Assembly (NCBI RefSeq): GCF_010820555.1
Contig: NZ_JAAIKD010000006.1
Location: 141,539-205,538 of the forward strand
Length of the DNA stretch: 64,000 nucleotides
Reading direction: 5' to 3'
DNA from: Psychroflexus aurantiacus
GTDB lineage: Bacteria; Bacteroidota; Bacteroidia; Flavobacteriales; Flavobacteriaceae
Shown here: in pieces, positions 9,467-19,902 of the stretch
Layout of the letters: every line of letters begins with the position of its first letter
How positions within the stretch are numbered: position 1 is the stretch's first letter
Translations under genes and position numbers: made by a program
Notes under the pieces: model-generated
The model's input: only the letters and a program-made list of their open reading frames with translations
Told to the model about the DNA's origin: nothing
Database searches by the model: none

Positions 9467-11119
9467 TTAAAAAAAGGAGGTGAAGCTGATGTGAATTTTG
9501 GAGTTAGAGAGGGAGGTGGCTTGATTCTCAGATATTGAATTTGCTAGGATGAGTCTGAATAAGCCTGCTTTGGACTTCAGGCCTAAGCCAACCCCATAGC
9601 CTAGTAAATTCTCGTTTATATTTTGAATATTATTTTCGAAATATCCCAAATCCAATACGGTATTCGCAAAAAGGTTGGAATCCAGCACATATCTGTATTC
9701 GGTTTGAAGGACGGCATACCTGTTGGCAAACAGCGAGTTTTCTATAAAACCGCGAATGGAATTGACACCGCCAAAACGAAACAATTCATTGTTAAAAAAA
9801 GCTTCTGAAATTAAAACTTCACTGTTAAGGTTGACATAAAGCAGATTCCTCCTGTTTAATGCCATCTGATGCTGGCCGCTTAGCGTCAATTTATACTGAT
9901 CTGATGTTGCATCTGTTTTTCTTTGGCCTGCAGAAGCCTTCAGGTTTAGAAAGCTGTCTTCATCAAAGCCTTGTCTCGATGCTAAGTTGTAAAACTTAAA
10001 GCCTAATCCGTAAAATGTAGACTTAAAATCAGTGATTTCTGATGTGGTGTTCAGTTCTCCCTCCAGGTTTGTAGAGTTGGTGAATTCCAGTCCGCCCTCC
10101 AAACTGAAATGTTCATCGAGCTGGTAATTTAGATTTATAAGTTGAGAGGTGTTGGAGAAGGAAGAGTCTTTTCTGAATAGCCTTAGACCGGCCTCCAGAC
10201 TCAAAGGCGATTTAAGGAGGAAGGGAAGGGTGATGTGTCCTTCAAAGCTTTGCTGACCTGTTCCGTTGTTTTTATACCGGATGTCCAGGCGTTCCCCGAA
10301 ATCAAGATTATTCAGCAGGACCATATTGAAGTATCCATTCAGTTGAAAGTCATTTTCATCGGTGCTCCCAAAGCCCAAAAATCCATCAAAGCTGTTGGAG
10401 CTGACTTTTTCGAGATAGACAAATAACTCGGTTGAATCTTTTTTAAATAAAACCTCGGTAGGTTTTTTTACTTCAATAAAGGGGATGTTGTTGAGCTGTT
10501 CGGTTTTTTGCTGTATTTCCGACTCTATAAATACATCTCCTGTTTTTATATTCGAAAATCGAGATAAGTAAGTCTTGGATAACGCGGGATAACCTTTGAT
10601 GTTGATTTTGTCAATGCTTCTCTGGAGTCCTGTTGTTATTTTTAAATCGGCTTCTATAGTATGTGTATCTCTGACTTTGATTTGGGTGAGCAAAGCCTTT
10701 CCGAAGGGAGAGCCTTCTTTTTTTAAGCTGAAGATGATGCTGTTGAGAAACCGATTCGCTTCTGGATAAGCCAGTTTAACCTGATGATCTTTCAGGGGTA
10801 AATCTTTGGGTATAAGGTGGGCGTGTTCTGTTTCAATAGTAATAAGGAGTGAATCTATTCTTTCATGTAATTCCAGGTTTACATAGATCGCCTTGTTTAT
10901 CGTATTCTTTTTTGAAATTAGAAAAGGATAACCTGCCTGCTTAAGGCTGTCCATCTTAACGTTTAAACTCGCTTCAGCTTCTTCGAAGGTATTGAATTTA
11001 AAGTCCTGTTTTTGAAGTGTGGAATCCGGTTTGGTTTCGATATGGAGTAAGACGCTTTGAGACCGCAGCGCCGAGGTGAGTGAAAGGATGAGGATTAAAA
11101 AAAGTGTGTTTTTATTCAT
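9467..11119 (-). CDS. Omp85-superfamily (BamA/TamA-like) outer-membrane protein
   Basis: The 550-residue protein has a signal peptide (about 1-22), an N-terminal soluble part with one recognisable POTRA-like segment (about 168-240), and a C-terminal beta-barrel (about 245-550). The barrel contains FGGVNSIRGF with the Omp85 RGF motif at about 456-458, and the chain ends in Phe as outer-membrane proteins do. Omp85 proteins insert, assemble or translocate proteins across the outer membrane. It is smaller than BamA, which has five POTRA domains, so it is more likely a TamA- or ShlB/FhaC-like member with a specific client. No partner gene is adjacent. It stands alone, divergent from the ribosomal cluster. 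Confidence 0.8.
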   Translation of the reverse strand: MNKNTLFLILILSLTSALRSQSVLLHIETKPDSTLQKQDFKFNTFEEAEASLNVKMDSLKQAGYPFLISKKNTINKAIYVNLELHERIDSLLITIETEHAHLIPKDLPLKDHQVKLAYPEANRFLNSIIFSLKKEGSPFGKALLTQIKVRDTHTIEADLKITTGLQRSIDKINIKGYPALSKTYLSRFSNIKTGDVFIESEIQQKTEQLNNIPFIEVKKPTEVLFKKDSTELFVYLEKVSSNSFDGFLGFGSTDENDFQLNGYFNMVLLNNLDFGERLDIRYKNNGTGQQSFEGHITLPFLLKSPLSLEAGLRLFRKDSSFSNTSQLINLNYQLDEHFSLEGGLEFTNSTNLEGELNTTSEITDFKSTFYGLGFKFYNLASRQGFDEDSFLNLKASAGQRKTDATSDQYKLTLSGQHQMALNRRNLLYVNLNSEVLISEAFFNNELFRFGGVNSIRGFIENSLFANRYAVLQTEYRYVLDSNLFANTVLDLGYFENNIQNINENLLGYGVGLGLKSKAGLFRLILANSISENQATSLSNSKIHISFTSFF

Positions 11120-11278
11120 TATAAGGACTGAGAACTAACGACGGTCTTGATGTATAATAGGACTGGGAAAACGCTTTTGATTTTAAGATAGTATACATTA
11201 ATCTGGAGTCTTCCATAGCGTGCCTTAAAACTAAGGACTTTTATATTTCTTAGTTACTGAAAATTAATTGATTAAATT

Positions 11279-11308
11279 TTGTTTATTAAATATATATATC
11301 TACATTTG
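11279..11308 (+). promoter_or_regulatory. Promoter of the rpsL ribosomal operon
   Basis: A -33 TTG (11279-11281), a 19-nt spacer and a -7 TACATTTG (11301-11308) match the Bacteroidota vegetative promoter (TTG, about 19 nt, TAnnTTTG) exactly. It lies 47 nt upstream of the rpsL start and is the obvious promoter of the long ribosomal unit. Confidence 0.8.
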
Positions 11309-11355
11309 CAAACCTTAAAAATAAGAGATTTTTTTAAAATAATTTAAGTAAAACT

Positions 11356-11730
11356 ATGCCAACAATTTCACAGTTAGTAAGAAAAGGAAGACGCAAGATG
11401 ACTAAGAAGAGCAAATCGGCGGCTTTAGATTCTTGTCCTCAGAGACGTGGAGTTTGTACGCGAGTTTACACAACTACACCAAAAAAACCAAACTCGGCGA
11501 TGCGTAAAGTTGCCCGTGTTAGGTTGACCAATGGTAAGGAAGTAAACGCATACATTCCAGGTGAAGGACACAATCTACAGGAGCACTCGATAGTATTAGT
11601 TAGAGGCGGGAGAGTAAAAGATTTACCTGGTGTGAGGTACCATATTGTTCGTGGTGCTTTAGATACAGCAGGAGTAGAGGGTCGTCTGCAACGCAGATCC
11701 AAGTATGGTGCAAAAAGACCTAAAAAATAA
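11356..11730 (+). CDS. rpsL: 30S ribosomal protein S12 (uS12)
   Basis: This is a full-length S12 of 124 residues, the decoding-centre protein of the small subunit. The conserved TTPKKPNSA loop contains Lys43, the position where streptomycin-resistance changes are known, and it carries the usual Lys. The conserved PGVRYH segment is near the C terminus. It is the first gene of the ribosomal unit, 47 nt after a strong promoter and 19 nt before rpsG. Confidence 0.99.
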   Translation: MPTISQLVRKGRRKMTKKSKSAALDSCPQRRGVCTRVYTTTPKKPNSAMRKVARVRLTNGKEVNAYIPGEGHNLQEHSIVLVRGGRVKDLPGVRYHIVRGALDTAGVEGRLQRRSKYGAKRPKK

Positions 11731-11749
11731 TCAGAGTTAAAGTAAAGAC

Positions 11750-12226
11750 ATGAGAAAAAGACAGGCCAAAAAACGTCCCATACTTCCAGATCCAAGATTT
11801 AATGATCAGTTAGTGACAAGATTCGTCAACATGATGATGTGGGACGGAAAAAAATCAATCGCTTTCAAAATATTTTATGATGCCATGGATATCATAGAAG
11901 AGAAAAAGCAGGACGACGACAAATCCGCTTTGGAAATTTGGAAAGAAGGGTTATCGAATGTGATGCCACACGTTGAAGTAAGAAGTAGACGAGTAGGAGG
12001 AGCAACTTTTCAGATCCCTTCACAGATTCGTCCGGACAGAAAGATTTCAACAGCCATGAAGTGGTTGATCAGTTATTCGAGAAAGCGAAACGAAAAGACT
12101 ATGGCGGCAAAACTTGCTGCTGAATCTATGGCAGCTGCCAAAGAAGAAGGTGCAGCGGTTAAGAAAAGATTAGATACTCACAAAATGGCTGAAGCCAATA
12201 AAGCATTTTCACATTTTAGATTCTAA
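11750..12226 (+). CDS. rpsG: 30S ribosomal protein S7 (uS7)
   Basis: The 158-residue protein is a complete S7, which nucleates folding of the 3' domain of 16S rRNA and contributes to the E site. The start [10 protein letters not shown] and the central [14 protein letters not shown] block are typical. It sits between rpsL and fusA (3 nt before fusA), the usual str-operon order. S7 is the known translational repressor of the str operon in enterobacteria; no equivalent site is evident here. Confidence 0.99.
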   Translation: MRKRQAKKRPILPDPRFNDQLVTRFVNMMMWDGKKSIAFKIFYDAMDIIEEKKQDDDKSALEIWKEGLSNVMPHVEVRSRRVGGATFQIPSQIRPDRKISTAMKWLISYSRKRNEKTMAAKLAAESMAAAKEEGAAVKKRLDTHKMAEANKAFSHFRF

Positions 12227-12229
12227 ATA

Positions 12230-14338
12230 ATGGCACAAAGAGATTTAAAATTTACTAGAAATATCGGAATTGCTGCTCATATTGATGCTGGTAAAACAAC
12301 AACAACAGAGCGTATCCTTTATTATACTGGGATAAGTCACAAAATAGGAGAAGTTCATGATGGTGCTGCCACTATGGACTGGATGGAGCAAGAGCAGGAA
12401 AGAGGTATTACTATTACTTCTGCTGCAACACACTGTACATGGCCTTACAGAGATCATGAATACATTGTAAACATTATCGATACACCTGGACACGTTGATT
12501 TCACTGTTGAAGTTGAGCGTTCTTTACGTGTACTGGATGGTGTTGTTGCCTTGTTTAGTGCTGTCGATGGTGTTGAGCCACAATCTGAAACCGTTTGGAG
12601 ACAAGCTGATAAATATAGAGTTCCACGTCTTGGATTCGTTAACAAAATGGATAGACAAGGTGCTAATTTCTTCAATGTATGTACTCAGGTAAGAGAAATG
12701 TTGGGTGGAAACCCAGTGCCTCTTCAGGTGCCGATTGGAGATGAAATCGACTTTAAAGGAGTGGTGGATTTAATTTCTAAAAAAGCCATCATCTGGAATG
12801 AAGAAGATTTCGGAATGACTTATGAGGAAATTGATATCCCTGCTGAACTTGAGGCTGATGTTAAAAAATACAGAGCTGAACTTGTTGAAGCGGTAGCGGA
12901 ATACGATGAAGAGCTGATGGAAAAATTCTTCGAAGATGAAGATTCTATCACTGAAGATGAAATTATAGCAGCTTTAAGAGCGGCCACCATCGATATGTCT
13001 ATCATACCGATGATGTGTGGTTCTGCATTTAAAAATAAAGGTGTTCAGGCTATGCTTGACGCTGTGATGAGATATTTACCTTCTCCGGTAGACGTTGAAG
13101 CTATTGAAGGAGAAAACCCAGATACGGGTGCAGTTGAAACGAGAAAGCCACACGTGGACTCTCCATTTTCTGCTCTTGCATTTAAGATTGCTACCGATCC
13201 TTTCGTAGGGCGTTTAGCGTTCTTTAGAACCTATTCCGGTAGACTGGAAGCAGGGTCTTACGTGTTGAACAACCGTTCTGGTAAAAAAGAACGTATTTCA
13301 AGAATGTATCAGATGCATTCCAATAAACAGGAGCCTATTGATTTTATTGAGGCTGGTGATATTGGTGCTGCAGTTGGATTTAAAGATATTAAAACCGGAG
13401 ATACCCTTACAGACTTGAAACATCCTATTGTTTTGGAATCTATGTCTTTCCCTGAGCCGGTTATCGGTATAGCGGTTGAGCCAAAAACCAAAGCAGATGT
13501 TGAGAAATTAGGTGTTGCCCTTGGAAAACTGGCTGAAGAAGATCCTACGTTCCAGGTGAAGACCGATGAAGTATCCGGACAGACGATTATCTCTGGTATG
13601 GGTGAACTTCATATTGAAATCTTAGTAGATCGTTTAAAACGTGAATTTAAGGTGGAAGTTAACGAAGGAGAACCTCAGGTAGAATATAAAGAAGCGGTTA
13701 CTAAAACTGCAGAAGTTAGAGAAGTTTACAAGAAACAGTCTGGTGGACGTGGTAAGTTTGCTGATATTGTTTTTGAAATGGGACCTGTAGATGAAGACTT
13801 TGAAGGACCAGGCTTGCAGTTTGTTGACCAGATCAAAGGAGGTAGAATTCCTAAAGAATTCGTTCCTTCAGTAGAGAAAGGTTTCCAGGAAGCTATGAAA
13901 AACGGACCTTTAGCCGGGTTTAGAATGGACACATTGAAAGTAACCCTTAAGGATGGATCTTTCCACCCTGTGGATTCTGATCAATTGTCTTTCGAACTTG
14001 CTGCTAAAATGGGTTTCAAATCTGCTGCAAAAGGAGCAGGTGCTATCGTACTTGAGCCAATAATGAAAGTTGAAGTGGTAACCCCAGAGGAAAATATGGG
14101 GGATATCGTAGGTGACTTGAACAGAAGACGAGGACAGGTGAATAACATGTCCGACCGATCTGGTGCAAAAATCATCAAAGCTGATGTGCCGCTTTCAGAA
14201 ATGTTTGGATATGTAACTACGTTGAGAACATTGTCTTCAGGTAGAGCTACATCCACAATGGAATTTTTAAGATTTGAAGAAACGCCTGCGAGTATTTCTG
14301 AGAAAGTAATCAAGAATGCTAAAGGTTTAAACGAATAA
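12230..14338 (+). CDS. fusA: Translation elongation factor G
   Basis: The 702-residue GTPase has the P-loop AHIDAGKT (16-23), the switch-II DTPGH motif, the NKMD specificity motif, and the full set of EF-G domains II to V. It catalyses translocation of tRNA and mRNA on the ribosome and, with the recycling factor, subunit splitting. Length is canonical. It is followed by rpsJ after 12 nt. In many bacteria tuf comes next; here it is absent, so the str and S10 operons are joined. Confidence 0.99.
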   Translation: MAQRDLKFTRNIGIAAHIDAGKTTTTERILYYTGISHKIGEVHDGAATMDWMEQEQERGITITSAATHCTWPYRDHEYIVNIIDTPGHVDFTVEVERSLRVLDGVVALFSAVDGVEPQSETVWRQADKYRVPRLGFVNKMDRQGANFFNVCTQVREMLGGNPVPLQVPIGDEIDFKGVVDLISKKAIIWNEEDFGMTYEEIDIPAELEADVKKYRAELVEAVAEYDEELMEKFFEDEDSITEDEIIAALRAATIDMSIIPMMCGSAFKNKGVQAMLDAVMRYLPSPVDVEAIEGENPDTGAVETRKPHVDSPFSALAFKIATDPFVGRLAFFRTYSGRLEAGSYVLNNRSGKKERISRMYQMHSNKQEPIDFIEAGDIGAAVGFKDIKTGDTLTDLKHPIVLESMSFPEPVIGIAVEPKTKADVEKLGVALGKLAEEDPTFQVKTDEVSGQTIISGMGELHIEILVDRLKREFKVEVNEGEPQVEYKEAVTKTAEVREVYKKQSGGRGKFADIVFEMGPVDEDFEGPGLQFVDQIKGGRIPKEFVPSVEKGFQEAMKNGPLAGFRMDTLKVTLKDGSFHPVDSDQLSFELAAKMGFKSAAKGAGAIVLEPIMKVEVVTPEENMGDIVGDLNRRRGQVNNMSDRSGAKIIKADVPLSEMFGYVTTLRTLSSGRATSTMEFLRFEETPASISEKVIKNAKGLNE

Positions 14339-14350
14339 TTATAGCTTATT

Positions 14351-14656
14351 ATGAGTCAGAAGATAAGAATTAAACTAAAATCATACGACTACAATTTGGT
14401 AGACAAGTCTGCTGAGAAGATTGTAAAAACGGTGAAGACCACAGGTGCTGTAGTTACTGGTCCAATACCACTACCTACCAAGCGTAAAATCTTTACGGTA
14501 TTAAGATCTCCTCACGTCAACAAAAAAGCGAGAGAGCAATTTCAGCTGGATTCTTTCAAAAGATTGCTGGATATCTATAGCTCATCATCAAAAACGATTG
14601 ATGCTTTGATGAAGCTTGAATTACCAAGTGGGGTAGAAGTAGAGATTAAAGTATAA
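14351..14656 (+). CDS. rpsJ: 30S ribosomal protein S10 (uS10, NusE)
   Basis: This is a complete S10 of 101 residues with the typical start [18 protein letters not shown] and the IPLPTKRK loop. S10 is a head protein of the 30S subunit and also acts as NusE in transcription antitermination. It closes the rpsL-rpsG-fusA-rpsJ group; a structured 164-nt gap then separates it from rplC, whereas S10 and L3 genes are usually close together. Confidence 0.99.
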   Translation: MSQKIRIKLKSYDYNLVDKSAEKIVKTVKTTGAVVTGPIPLPTKRKIFTVLRSPHVNKKAREQFQLDSFKRLLDIYSSSSKTIDALMKLELPSGVEVEIKV

Positions 14657-14658
14657 GT

Positions 14659-14682
14659 AGATTCCCGTGCAAACGGGAATCT
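14659..14682 (+). terminator. Hairpin directly after rpsJ (weak terminator or leader element)
   Basis: A perfect 10-bp stem (AGATTCCCGT with ACGGGAATCT) closed by a GCAA loop begins 3 nt after the rpsJ stop. Only a short TTTATAAAA tract follows, so it would be a weak terminator at best. It may instead protect the 3' end of the upstream message or be part of the rplC leader. Confidence 0.6.
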
Positions 14683-14687
14683 TTATA

Positions 14688-14791
14688 AAATTCTCACGAG
14701 TTGAGAATTAACATGTCCTGAGCGTTTGGCGAGGGAAAAACGGAAGAAAAATACATTCAGGGCGAGGTATTTTTTGTCCTGAATTTTTTTT
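14688..14791 (+). promoter_or_regulatory. Structured leader of rplC with attenuator-like arrangement
   Basis: Three elements are visible. First, a stem AATTCTCA/TGAGAATT at about 14688-14708. Second, a terminator-type hairpin with arms ATTCAGGGC (14755-14763) and GTCCTGAAT (14776-14784), 9 bp with one G-U pair, followed by eight T (14784-14791). Third, an earlier TGTCCTGA (14714-14721) that repeats the terminator's 3' arm (14775-14782) and could pair with the same 5' arm instead. One 5' arm with two competing partners is the layout of an attenuator. In other bacteria L4 controls the S10 operon through a leader; whether that applies here is inference. Confidence 0.6.
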
Positions 14792-14820
14792 AAATAAATA
14801 GTAATAATCAAAAATTAATT

Positions 14821-15435
14821 ATGTCTGGGTTAATAGGAAAAAAAATCGGCATGACTAGTCTATTCGACGAGAACGGAAAAAACATTCCGTGTACTGTGAT
14901 TGAAGCTGGTCCATGTGTAGTTACCCAAGTCAGAACCAACGAGGTTGACGGGTATGAAGCGCTTCAACTTGGTTTCGATGACAAATCAGACAAAAATGCC
15001 ACTAAAGCGGCCTTAGGTCACTTTAAGAAAGCTGGTACTTCTGTCAAACGTAGAGTCATGGAATTCCAAGGATTTAAAGAAGAGTATAAGTTAGGTGACG
15101 AGGTCACTGTAGACTTATTTAAAGAAAATGAATTTGTAGACGTAAGTGCTACATCTAAAGGAAAGGGATTCCAGGGGGTTGTAAAACGTCATGGCTTTAG
15201 TGGTTCGGAACGAACTCACGGTCAACAAAGTATGTTGAGAGCTCCTGGTTCTGTAGGTGCTGCCTCATATCCGGCTCGTATTTTCAAAGGAATGAAAATG
15301 GGTGGACAAATGGGAAATGTAAAAGTAAAAGTTCAAAATCTAAAAGTGTTGAAAGTTGTTCCTGAAAAGAACTTGATCGTGGTCAAGGGCTGTATTCCTG
15401 GACACAATAACACTTATGTAACTATTCAGAAGTAA
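14821..15435 (+). CDS. rplC: 50S ribosomal protein L3 (uL3)
   Basis: The 204-residue protein is a complete L3. The start [12 protein letters not shown] and the [14 protein letters not shown] loop, which reaches toward the peptidyl-transferase centre, are diagnostic. It is an early assembly protein of the large subunit. It begins after the structured leader and overlaps rplD by one base (TAATG), so L3 and L4 are likely translationally coupled. Confidence 0.99.
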   Translation: MSGLIGKKIGMTSLFDENGKNIPCTVIEAGPCVVTQVRTNEVDGYEALQLGFDDKSDKNATKAALGHFKKAGTSVKRRVMEFQGFKEEYKLGDEVTVDLFKENEFVDVSATSKGKGFQGVVKRHGFSGSERTHGQQSMLRAPGSVGAASYPARIFKGMKMGGQMGNVKVKVQNLKVLKVVPEKNLIVVKGCIPGHNNTYVTIQK

Positions 15436-16064
15436 TGAAAGTATCAGTTTTAGATATAAAAGGAAAAGAAACAGGTAGAGAGGTCGAACTCTCTGAATCT
15501 GTTTTTGGATTGGAACCTAACGATCACGTGGTGTATCTTGATGTTAAGCAGCATTTGGCTAACAAGCGTCAGGGAACTCACAAGGCTAAAGAAAGAGCTG
15601 AAATCGTTGGTAGTACAAGAAAGATAAAGAAACAAAAAGGAACGGGTACCGCTCGTGCCGGTAGTATTAAATCGCCAATCTTTAAAGGTGGTGGTCGAGT
15701 GTTTGGTCCAAGACCAAGAGACTATCATTTCAAGCTTAATAAAAAGCTTAAGCGATTGGCTAGAAAGACTGTTTTGTCTCAAAAATTCAAGAACAACGAA
15801 TTGATGGTTATTGAAGATTTTGGTTTCGAAACTCCTAAAACAAAGGAATTTCTTAATGTTCTTGATAATCTGAAGATTAGAGATAAAAAATCTTTACTTG
15901 TCTTGGATGAGTCGAATAAAAACGTATATTTGTCGTCCCGTAATTTGAAATCTGCTAAAGTTGTAAATGTCTCAGAATTAAACACTTACAATATTTTAAA
16001 TAGCAACGTTTTATTGATTACTGAAAGCAGATTAGAAGAATTACAAAATAATCTCAACAAATAG
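15435..16064 (+). CDS. rplD: 50S ribosomal protein L4 (uL4)
   Basis: This complete L4 (209 residues) has the extended loop rich in Arg, Gly and Lys (about 45-100: [11 protein letters not shown] and [13 protein letters not shown]) that lines the peptide exit tunnel. In enterobacteria L4 also represses its own operon by binding the S10 leader. The structured leader upstream of rplC makes a similar feedback possible here, but this is not shown by the sequence. Confidence 0.98.
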   Translation: MKVSVLDIKGKETGREVELSESVFGLEPNDHVVYLDVKQHLANKRQGTHKAKERAEIVGSTRKIKKQKGTGTARAGSIKSPIFKGGGRVFGPRPRDYHFKLNKKLKRLARKTVLSQKFKNNELMVIEDFGFETPKTKEFLNVLDNLKIRDKKSLLVLDESNKNVYLSSRNLKSAKVVNVSELNTYNILNSNVLLITESRLEELQNNLNK

Positions 16065-16069
16065 TAGCT

Positions 16070-16360
16070 ATGAGCATTTTGGTAAAACCAATTATTACAG
16101 AGAAAGCAACAAATGAAAGCGAATTAAGAAATGCTTTTTCGTTTGTCGTAGATCGTAATGCCAACAAAATCCAAATTAAGGAGGCTGTTGAGTCAGCTTA
16201 TGGCGTTACGGTAGAAAAAGTACGTACATTAAATGTGATTCCTAAGATCAAATCGCGTTATACAAAAACGGGAATGGTAACAGGTCAGACATCGGCGTAC
16301 AAGAAAGCTATTATAAAAGTAGCTGAAGGAGAAACAATTGATTTGTATAGTAATCTTTAA
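16070..16360 (+). CDS. rplW: 50S ribosomal protein L23 (uL23)
   Basis: The 96-residue protein carries the L23 start (ILVKPIITEKAT) and the conserved NANKIQIKEAVE segment. L23 sits at the exit of the nascent-chain tunnel and is the docking site for trigger factor and the signal recognition particle. It lies 5 nt after rplD and 9 nt before rplB, the canonical order. Confidence 0.98.
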   Translation: MSILVKPIITEKATNESELRNAFSFVVDRNANKIQIKEAVESAYGVTVEKVRTLNVIPKIKSRYTKTGMVTGQTSAYKKAIIKVAEGETIDLYSNL

Positions 16361-16369
16361 GCTTAAAAC

Positions 16370-17197
16370 ATGTCGGTTAAAAAATTAAAACCAAACACAC
16401 CAGGACAGCGATTTAAGGTAGCTAATGGCTTCGATGCCATAACTGCCAGCAAGCCGGAGAAATCCCTGCTTGCTTCTCGCAAACGTTCAGGTGGACGAAA
16501 TAATCAAGGAAAGATGACCATGCGCTACATCGGTGGTGGTCACAAGAAGCGTTACAGAATTATCGACTTCAAAAGGGATAAGAAAGATATCCAGGCTGAA
16601 GTCATGACTGTAGAGTATGATCCAAACAGGACTGCATTTATTGCCCTGTTACAATACGAAGATGGAGAGAAGAGGTATATCGTTGCACCAAGCGGAATTA
16701 AGGTTGGTCAAAAGATAGTTTCAGGAAGTTCGCAAGTTCCTACTGAAATCGGTAATGCAATGCCGTTGTCTCAGATTCCATTTGGAACCATCATTTCCTG
16801 TGTGGAATTAAGACCTGAGCAAGGCGCTGTTATGGCGAGAAGTGCTGGAACTTTTGCACAATTGATGGCTAAAGAGGGCAAGTATGTCACTATCAAACTT
16901 CCATCCGGGGAGACTCGAATGGTATTGGCTTCCTGTATTGCTACAGTAGGTGCGGTATCCAACAGTGATCATCAGTTAACGATCTCAGGTAAGGCTGGTA
17001 GAAGCAGATGGTTAGGAAGAAGACCTAGAACAAGACCTGTAGTGATGAACCCTGTGGATCACCCAATGGGTGGTGGTGAAGGTAAATCTTCCGGAGGTCA
17101 TCCAAGATCAAGAAATGGTATACCTGCTAAAGGTTATAAAACACGTTCTAAGACGAAGTCTAGTAATAAGCACATCATAGAGCGTAAAAAGAAATAA
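16370..17197 (+). CDS. rplB: 50S ribosomal protein L2 (uL2)
   Basis: This complete L2 (275 residues) has the [20 protein letters not shown] block near the N terminus and the conserved [12 protein letters not shown] loop whose His is close to the peptidyl-transferase centre. L2 is required for subunit association and peptidyl-transferase activity. It ends in a basic tail and is followed by rpsS after 3 nt. Confidence 0.99.
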   Translation: MSVKKLKPNTPGQRFKVANGFDAITASKPEKSLLASRKRSGGRNNQGKMTMRYIGGGHKKRYRIIDFKRDKKDIQAEVMTVEYDPNRTAFIALLQYEDGEKRYIVAPSGIKVGQKIVSGSSQVPTEIGNAMPLSQIPFGTIISCVELRPEQGAVMARSAGTFAQLMAKEGKYVTIKLPSGETRMVLASCIATVGAVSNSDHQLTISGKAGRSRWLGRRPRTRPVVMNPVDHPMGGGEGKSSGGHPRSRNGIPAKGYKTRSKTKSSNKHIIERKKK

Positions 17198-17200
17198 GAT

Positions 17201-17479
17201 ATGGCACGTTCATTAAAAAAAGGACCTTTTGTCCATTATAAATTAGAAAAGAAAGTTGGTCAAAACCTTGATTCAGGTAAAAAATCTGTAATCAAAACTT
17301 GGTCAAGAGCATCCACCATTACTCCTGATTTCGTTGGTCAGACTTTTGGTGTCCACAATGGAAGACAATTCGTACCTGTTTTCGTAACCGAAAACATGGT
17401 GGGACATAAACTGGGAGAGTTTTCTCTTACCCGTACTTTCAGAGGTCATCAGGGTTCAAAGAATAAAGGAAAAAAATAA
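17201..17479 (+). CDS. rpsS: 30S ribosomal protein S19 (uS19)
   Basis: The 92-residue protein begins [15 protein letters not shown] and contains the [20 protein letters not shown] segment, both diagnostic of S19. It sits in the 30S head next to S13. Spacing to rplB (3 nt) and rplV (7 nt) shows tight co-transcription. Confidence 0.99.
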   Translation: MARSLKKGPFVHYKLEKKVGQNLDSGKKSVIKTWSRASTITPDFVGQTFGVHNGRQFVPVFVTENMVGHKLGEFSLTRTFRGHQGSKNKGKK

Positions 17480-17486
17480 TTGAACA

Positions 17487-17894
17487 ATGGGAGTAAGAAA
17501 AAGAAATAGAGCTGAAGAGCTCAAGGAACAGAAAAGTCAACTTGCTATTGCAAAATTGAACAACTGTCCAACATCTCCGCGTAAAATGAGACTTGTTGCT
17601 GATTTGGTGAGAGGTAAGGATGTTGGTCATGCACTGCAAATCTTAAAGTTTAGCACCAAGGCGGCTTCTGGTAGATTGGAGAAATTAGTTCTTTCTGCTA
17701 TTGCAAACTGGCAAGCTAAAAACGAAGATGCGGATATTGAGCAGGCTGGCGTTTTTATAAAGGAAATTAAAGTAGATAGTGGCAGTATGTTAAAGCGTTT
17801 GCGTCCGGCCCCACAAGGTCGTGCACATAGAATTCGTAAGCGTTCGAATCATGTCACTCTTATACTAGGAGAAAAAAATAACACTGAAAGCTAG
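17487..17894 (+). CDS. rplV: 50S ribosomal protein L22 (uL22)
   Basis: This 135-residue L22 has the conserved SPRKMRLVADLVRGK block and the tunnel-lining hairpin near the RLRPAPQGRAHRIRKRSNH segment, where macrolide-resistance changes are known in other species. The N terminus carries a short charged extension (VRKRNRAEELKEQK), which makes it slightly longer than the enterobacterial protein. It lies in canonical position between rpsS and rpsC. Confidence 0.99.
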   Translation: MGVRKRNRAEELKEQKSQLAIAKLNNCPTSPRKMRLVADLVRGKDVGHALQILKFSTKAASGRLEKLVLSAIANWQAKNEDADIEQAGVFIKEIKVDSGSMLKRLRPAPQGRAHRIRKRSNHVTLILGEKNNTES

Positions 17895-17901
17895 ATAGAC
17901 T

Positions 17902-18612
17902 ATGGGACAAAAAACAAATCCAATTGGTAATAGACTTGGTATCATTAAAGGATGGGAATCCAACTGGTACGGAGGCGAGGACTATAGTGAAAATCTTGTA
18001 GAAGATCACAAGATTAGAAAGTATATCCATGCCCGTTTATCTAAAGCTAGTGTTTCACGCGTAATCATTGAGCGTACGCTTAAACTTGTAACCGTTACTA
18101 TCACTACTGCCAGACCGGGTATCATTATCGGGAAAGGTGGCCAAGAGGTAGACAAGTTGAAAGAAGAGCTCAAGAAAATTACGGATAAGGAAGTTCAGGT
18201 AAACATATTTGAAATCAAAAGACCCGAATTAGATGCCCATCTTGTCGCTACCAGTATAGCAAGACAAGTTGAAAACAGGATTTCTTACAGAAGAGCTACA
18301 AAAATGGCAATTGCAGCAGCTATAAGAATGAATGCTGAGGGGATTAAAGTACAGGTATCTGGACGTTTGAACGGGGCAGAAATGGCTCGTGTTGAAACTT
18401 ATAAAGAAGGACGAATTCCTTTGTCTACGTTTAGAGCTGATATTGATTATGCTTTGGTAGAATCTCACACTACCTATGGTAGATTGGGTATCAAAGTATG
18501 GATCATGAAAGGCGAAGTCTATGGAAAACGAGAGTTATCTCCATTGGTTGGCCTAGCTAAGAATGAGACTAAAGGAAAAGCGAGACGACCTAAAGCACGT
18601 CGTAGAAAATAA
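17902..18612 (+). CDS. rpsC: 30S ribosomal protein S3 (uS3)
   Basis: The 236-residue protein starts [14 protein letters not shown] and contains a KH domain with the [11 protein letters not shown] motif, followed by the C-terminal S3 domain. S3 forms part of the mRNA entry channel and the ribosomal helicase activity. It ends in a very basic tail. A gap of 22 nt separates it from rplP. Confidence 0.99.
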   Translation: MGQKTNPIGNRLGIIKGWESNWYGGEDYSENLVEDHKIRKYIHARLSKASVSRVIIERTLKLVTVTITTARPGIIIGKGGQEVDKLKEELKKITDKEVQVNIFEIKRPELDAHLVATSIARQVENRISYRRATKMAIAAAIRMNAEGIKVQVSGRLNGAEMARVETYKEGRIPLSTFRADIDYALVESHTTYGRLGIKVWIMKGEVYGKRELSPLVGLAKNETKGKARRPKARRRK

Positions 18613-18634
18613 TCATTAAAGATTAAGATAAGAA

Positions 18635-19054
18635 ATGTTACAGCCTAAAAGAACAAAATTTCGTAAACAGCAGAAGGGTCGTATGAAAGGGGTCTCTCAA
18701 CGAGGACACAGACTTTCAAACGGTACTTTTGGAATCAAATCTTTAGATTCTTCTTTTGTTACAGCAAGACAAATTGAGGCCGCACGTATCGCAGCAACGC
18801 GTTACATGAAAAGGGAAGGTTCTATTTGGATCAAAATATTTCCAGATAAACCTATTACCAAAAAGCCTCTTGAAGTCCGTATGGGTAAAGGTAAAGGTGC
18901 AGTAGAATACTGGGCAGCTGTCGTTCAGCCAGGTCGTATTTTATTTGAAATCGGAGGTGTTCCGCAAAGCGTTGCTAAAGAAGCACTGAGATTGGCAGCC
19001 CAAAAATTACCCGTAAAAACAAAATTTATAGTCGCTAGAGATTATCAAGAATAA
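18635..19054 (+). CDS. rplP: 50S ribosomal protein L16 (uL16)
   Basis: This complete L16 (139 residues) has the typical start [19 protein letters not shown] and the [12 protein letters not shown] segment that helps position A-site tRNA. It precedes rpmC by 6 nt. Length and content are canonical. Confidence 0.99.
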   Translation: MLQPKRTKFRKQQKGRMKGVSQRGHRLSNGTFGIKSLDSSFVTARQIEAARIAATRYMKREGSIWIKIFPDKPITKKPLEVRMGKGKGAVEYWAAVVQPGRILFEIGGVPQSVAKEALRLAAQKLPVKTKFIVARDYQE

Positions 19055-19060
19055 ATAAAG

Positions 19061-19252
19061 ATGAGACAATCTGAAGTAAAAGAATTTTCGGTAGAAGAAT
19101 TGCATGAAGAGTTGAATAATCACAAGACAAAATTGTCTGATTTGAAGATGACCCATGTTCTATCTCCTCTAGAAAATACTTCTGAGATTCAAAAACTTAG
19201 AAGATCAATTGCGAGAATCGCTACCGAAATTACAAAAAGAGAATTAGATTAA
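19061..19252 (+). CDS. rpmC: 50S ribosomal protein L29 (uL29)
   Basis: The small 63-residue helical hairpin protein contains the expected [20 protein letters not shown] segment and the [11 protein letters not shown] helix. L29 lies next to L23 at the tunnel exit. Its place between rplP and rpsQ is universal in this cluster. Confidence 0.97.
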   Translation: MRQSEVKEFSVEELHEELNNHKTKLSDLKMTHVLSPLENTSEIQKLRRSIARIATEITKRELD

Positions 19253-19263
19253 TTCTACTTACA

Positions 19264-19521
19264 ATGGAAAAAAGAAATTTAAGAAAAGAACGTATCGGTG
19301 TTGTGACAAGCAACAAAATGGATAAATCCATTGTCGTTTCTGAAGTCAAAAAAATAAAGCATCCAATGTATGGTAAGTTCGTTTTAAAAACGAAAAAATA
19401 CGTTGCGCATGATGAAAAAAATGACTGCAATGACGGCGATACAGTAAGAATTATGGAGACAAGACCTCTTAGCAAGACAAAACGCTGGAGATTGGTTGAT
19501 ATAATTGAAAGAGCTAAATAA
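19264..19521 (+). CDS. rpsQ: 30S ribosomal protein S17 (uS17)
   Basis: The 85-residue OB-fold protein has the [14 protein letters not shown] start and the [14 protein letters not shown] end characteristic of S17, a primary 16S rRNA binder. It lies 11 nt after rpmC and 2 nt before rplN. Confidence 0.98.
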   Translation: MEKRNLRKERIGVVTSNKMDKSIVVSEVKKIKHPMYGKFVLKTKKYVAHDEKNDCNDGDTVRIMETRPLSKTKRWRLVDIIERAK

Positions 19522-19523
19522 CT

Positions 19524-19892
19524 ATGGTACAACAAGAATCAAGATTAAGAGTAGCAGACAACACTGGTGCTAAATCAGTTTTAGTTATTCGTGTCCTAGG
19601 GGGTACGAATAGAAGATATGCTTCGGTTGGCGATAAAGTTGTAGTCAGCGTTAAAGAAGCTACTCCAAATGGAAACATTAAGAAAGGTGCTGTTTCTACA
19701 GCTGTAGTTGTAAGAACAAGCAAAGAGGTAAGACGTCCGGATGGATCTTATATCCGCTTCGACGACAACGCCTGTGTTTTATTGAACCCAACAGGAGAAA
19801 TGAGAGGTACACGTGTATTTGGACCAGTTGCCAAAGAACTTCGTGAAAACCAGTTTATGAAAATTGTTTCACTGGCACCAGAGGTGCTTTAA
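19524..19892 (+). CDS. rplN: 50S ribosomal protein L14 (uL14)
   Basis: This complete L14 has 122 residues. The start [18 protein letters not shown], the [14 protein letters not shown] segment and the [13 protein letters not shown] block are diagnostic. L14 forms intersubunit bridges and is the docking site for the silencing factor RsfS. It marks the start of the spc-type gene order. Confidence 0.99.
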   Translation: MVQQESRLRVADNTGAKSVLVIRVLGGTNRRYASVGDKVVVSVKEATPNGNIKKGAVSTAVVVRTSKEVRRPDGSYIRFDDNACVLLNPTGEMRGTRVFGPVAKELRENQFMKIVSLAPEVL

Positions 19893-19902
19893 ATCTATCA
19901 TC

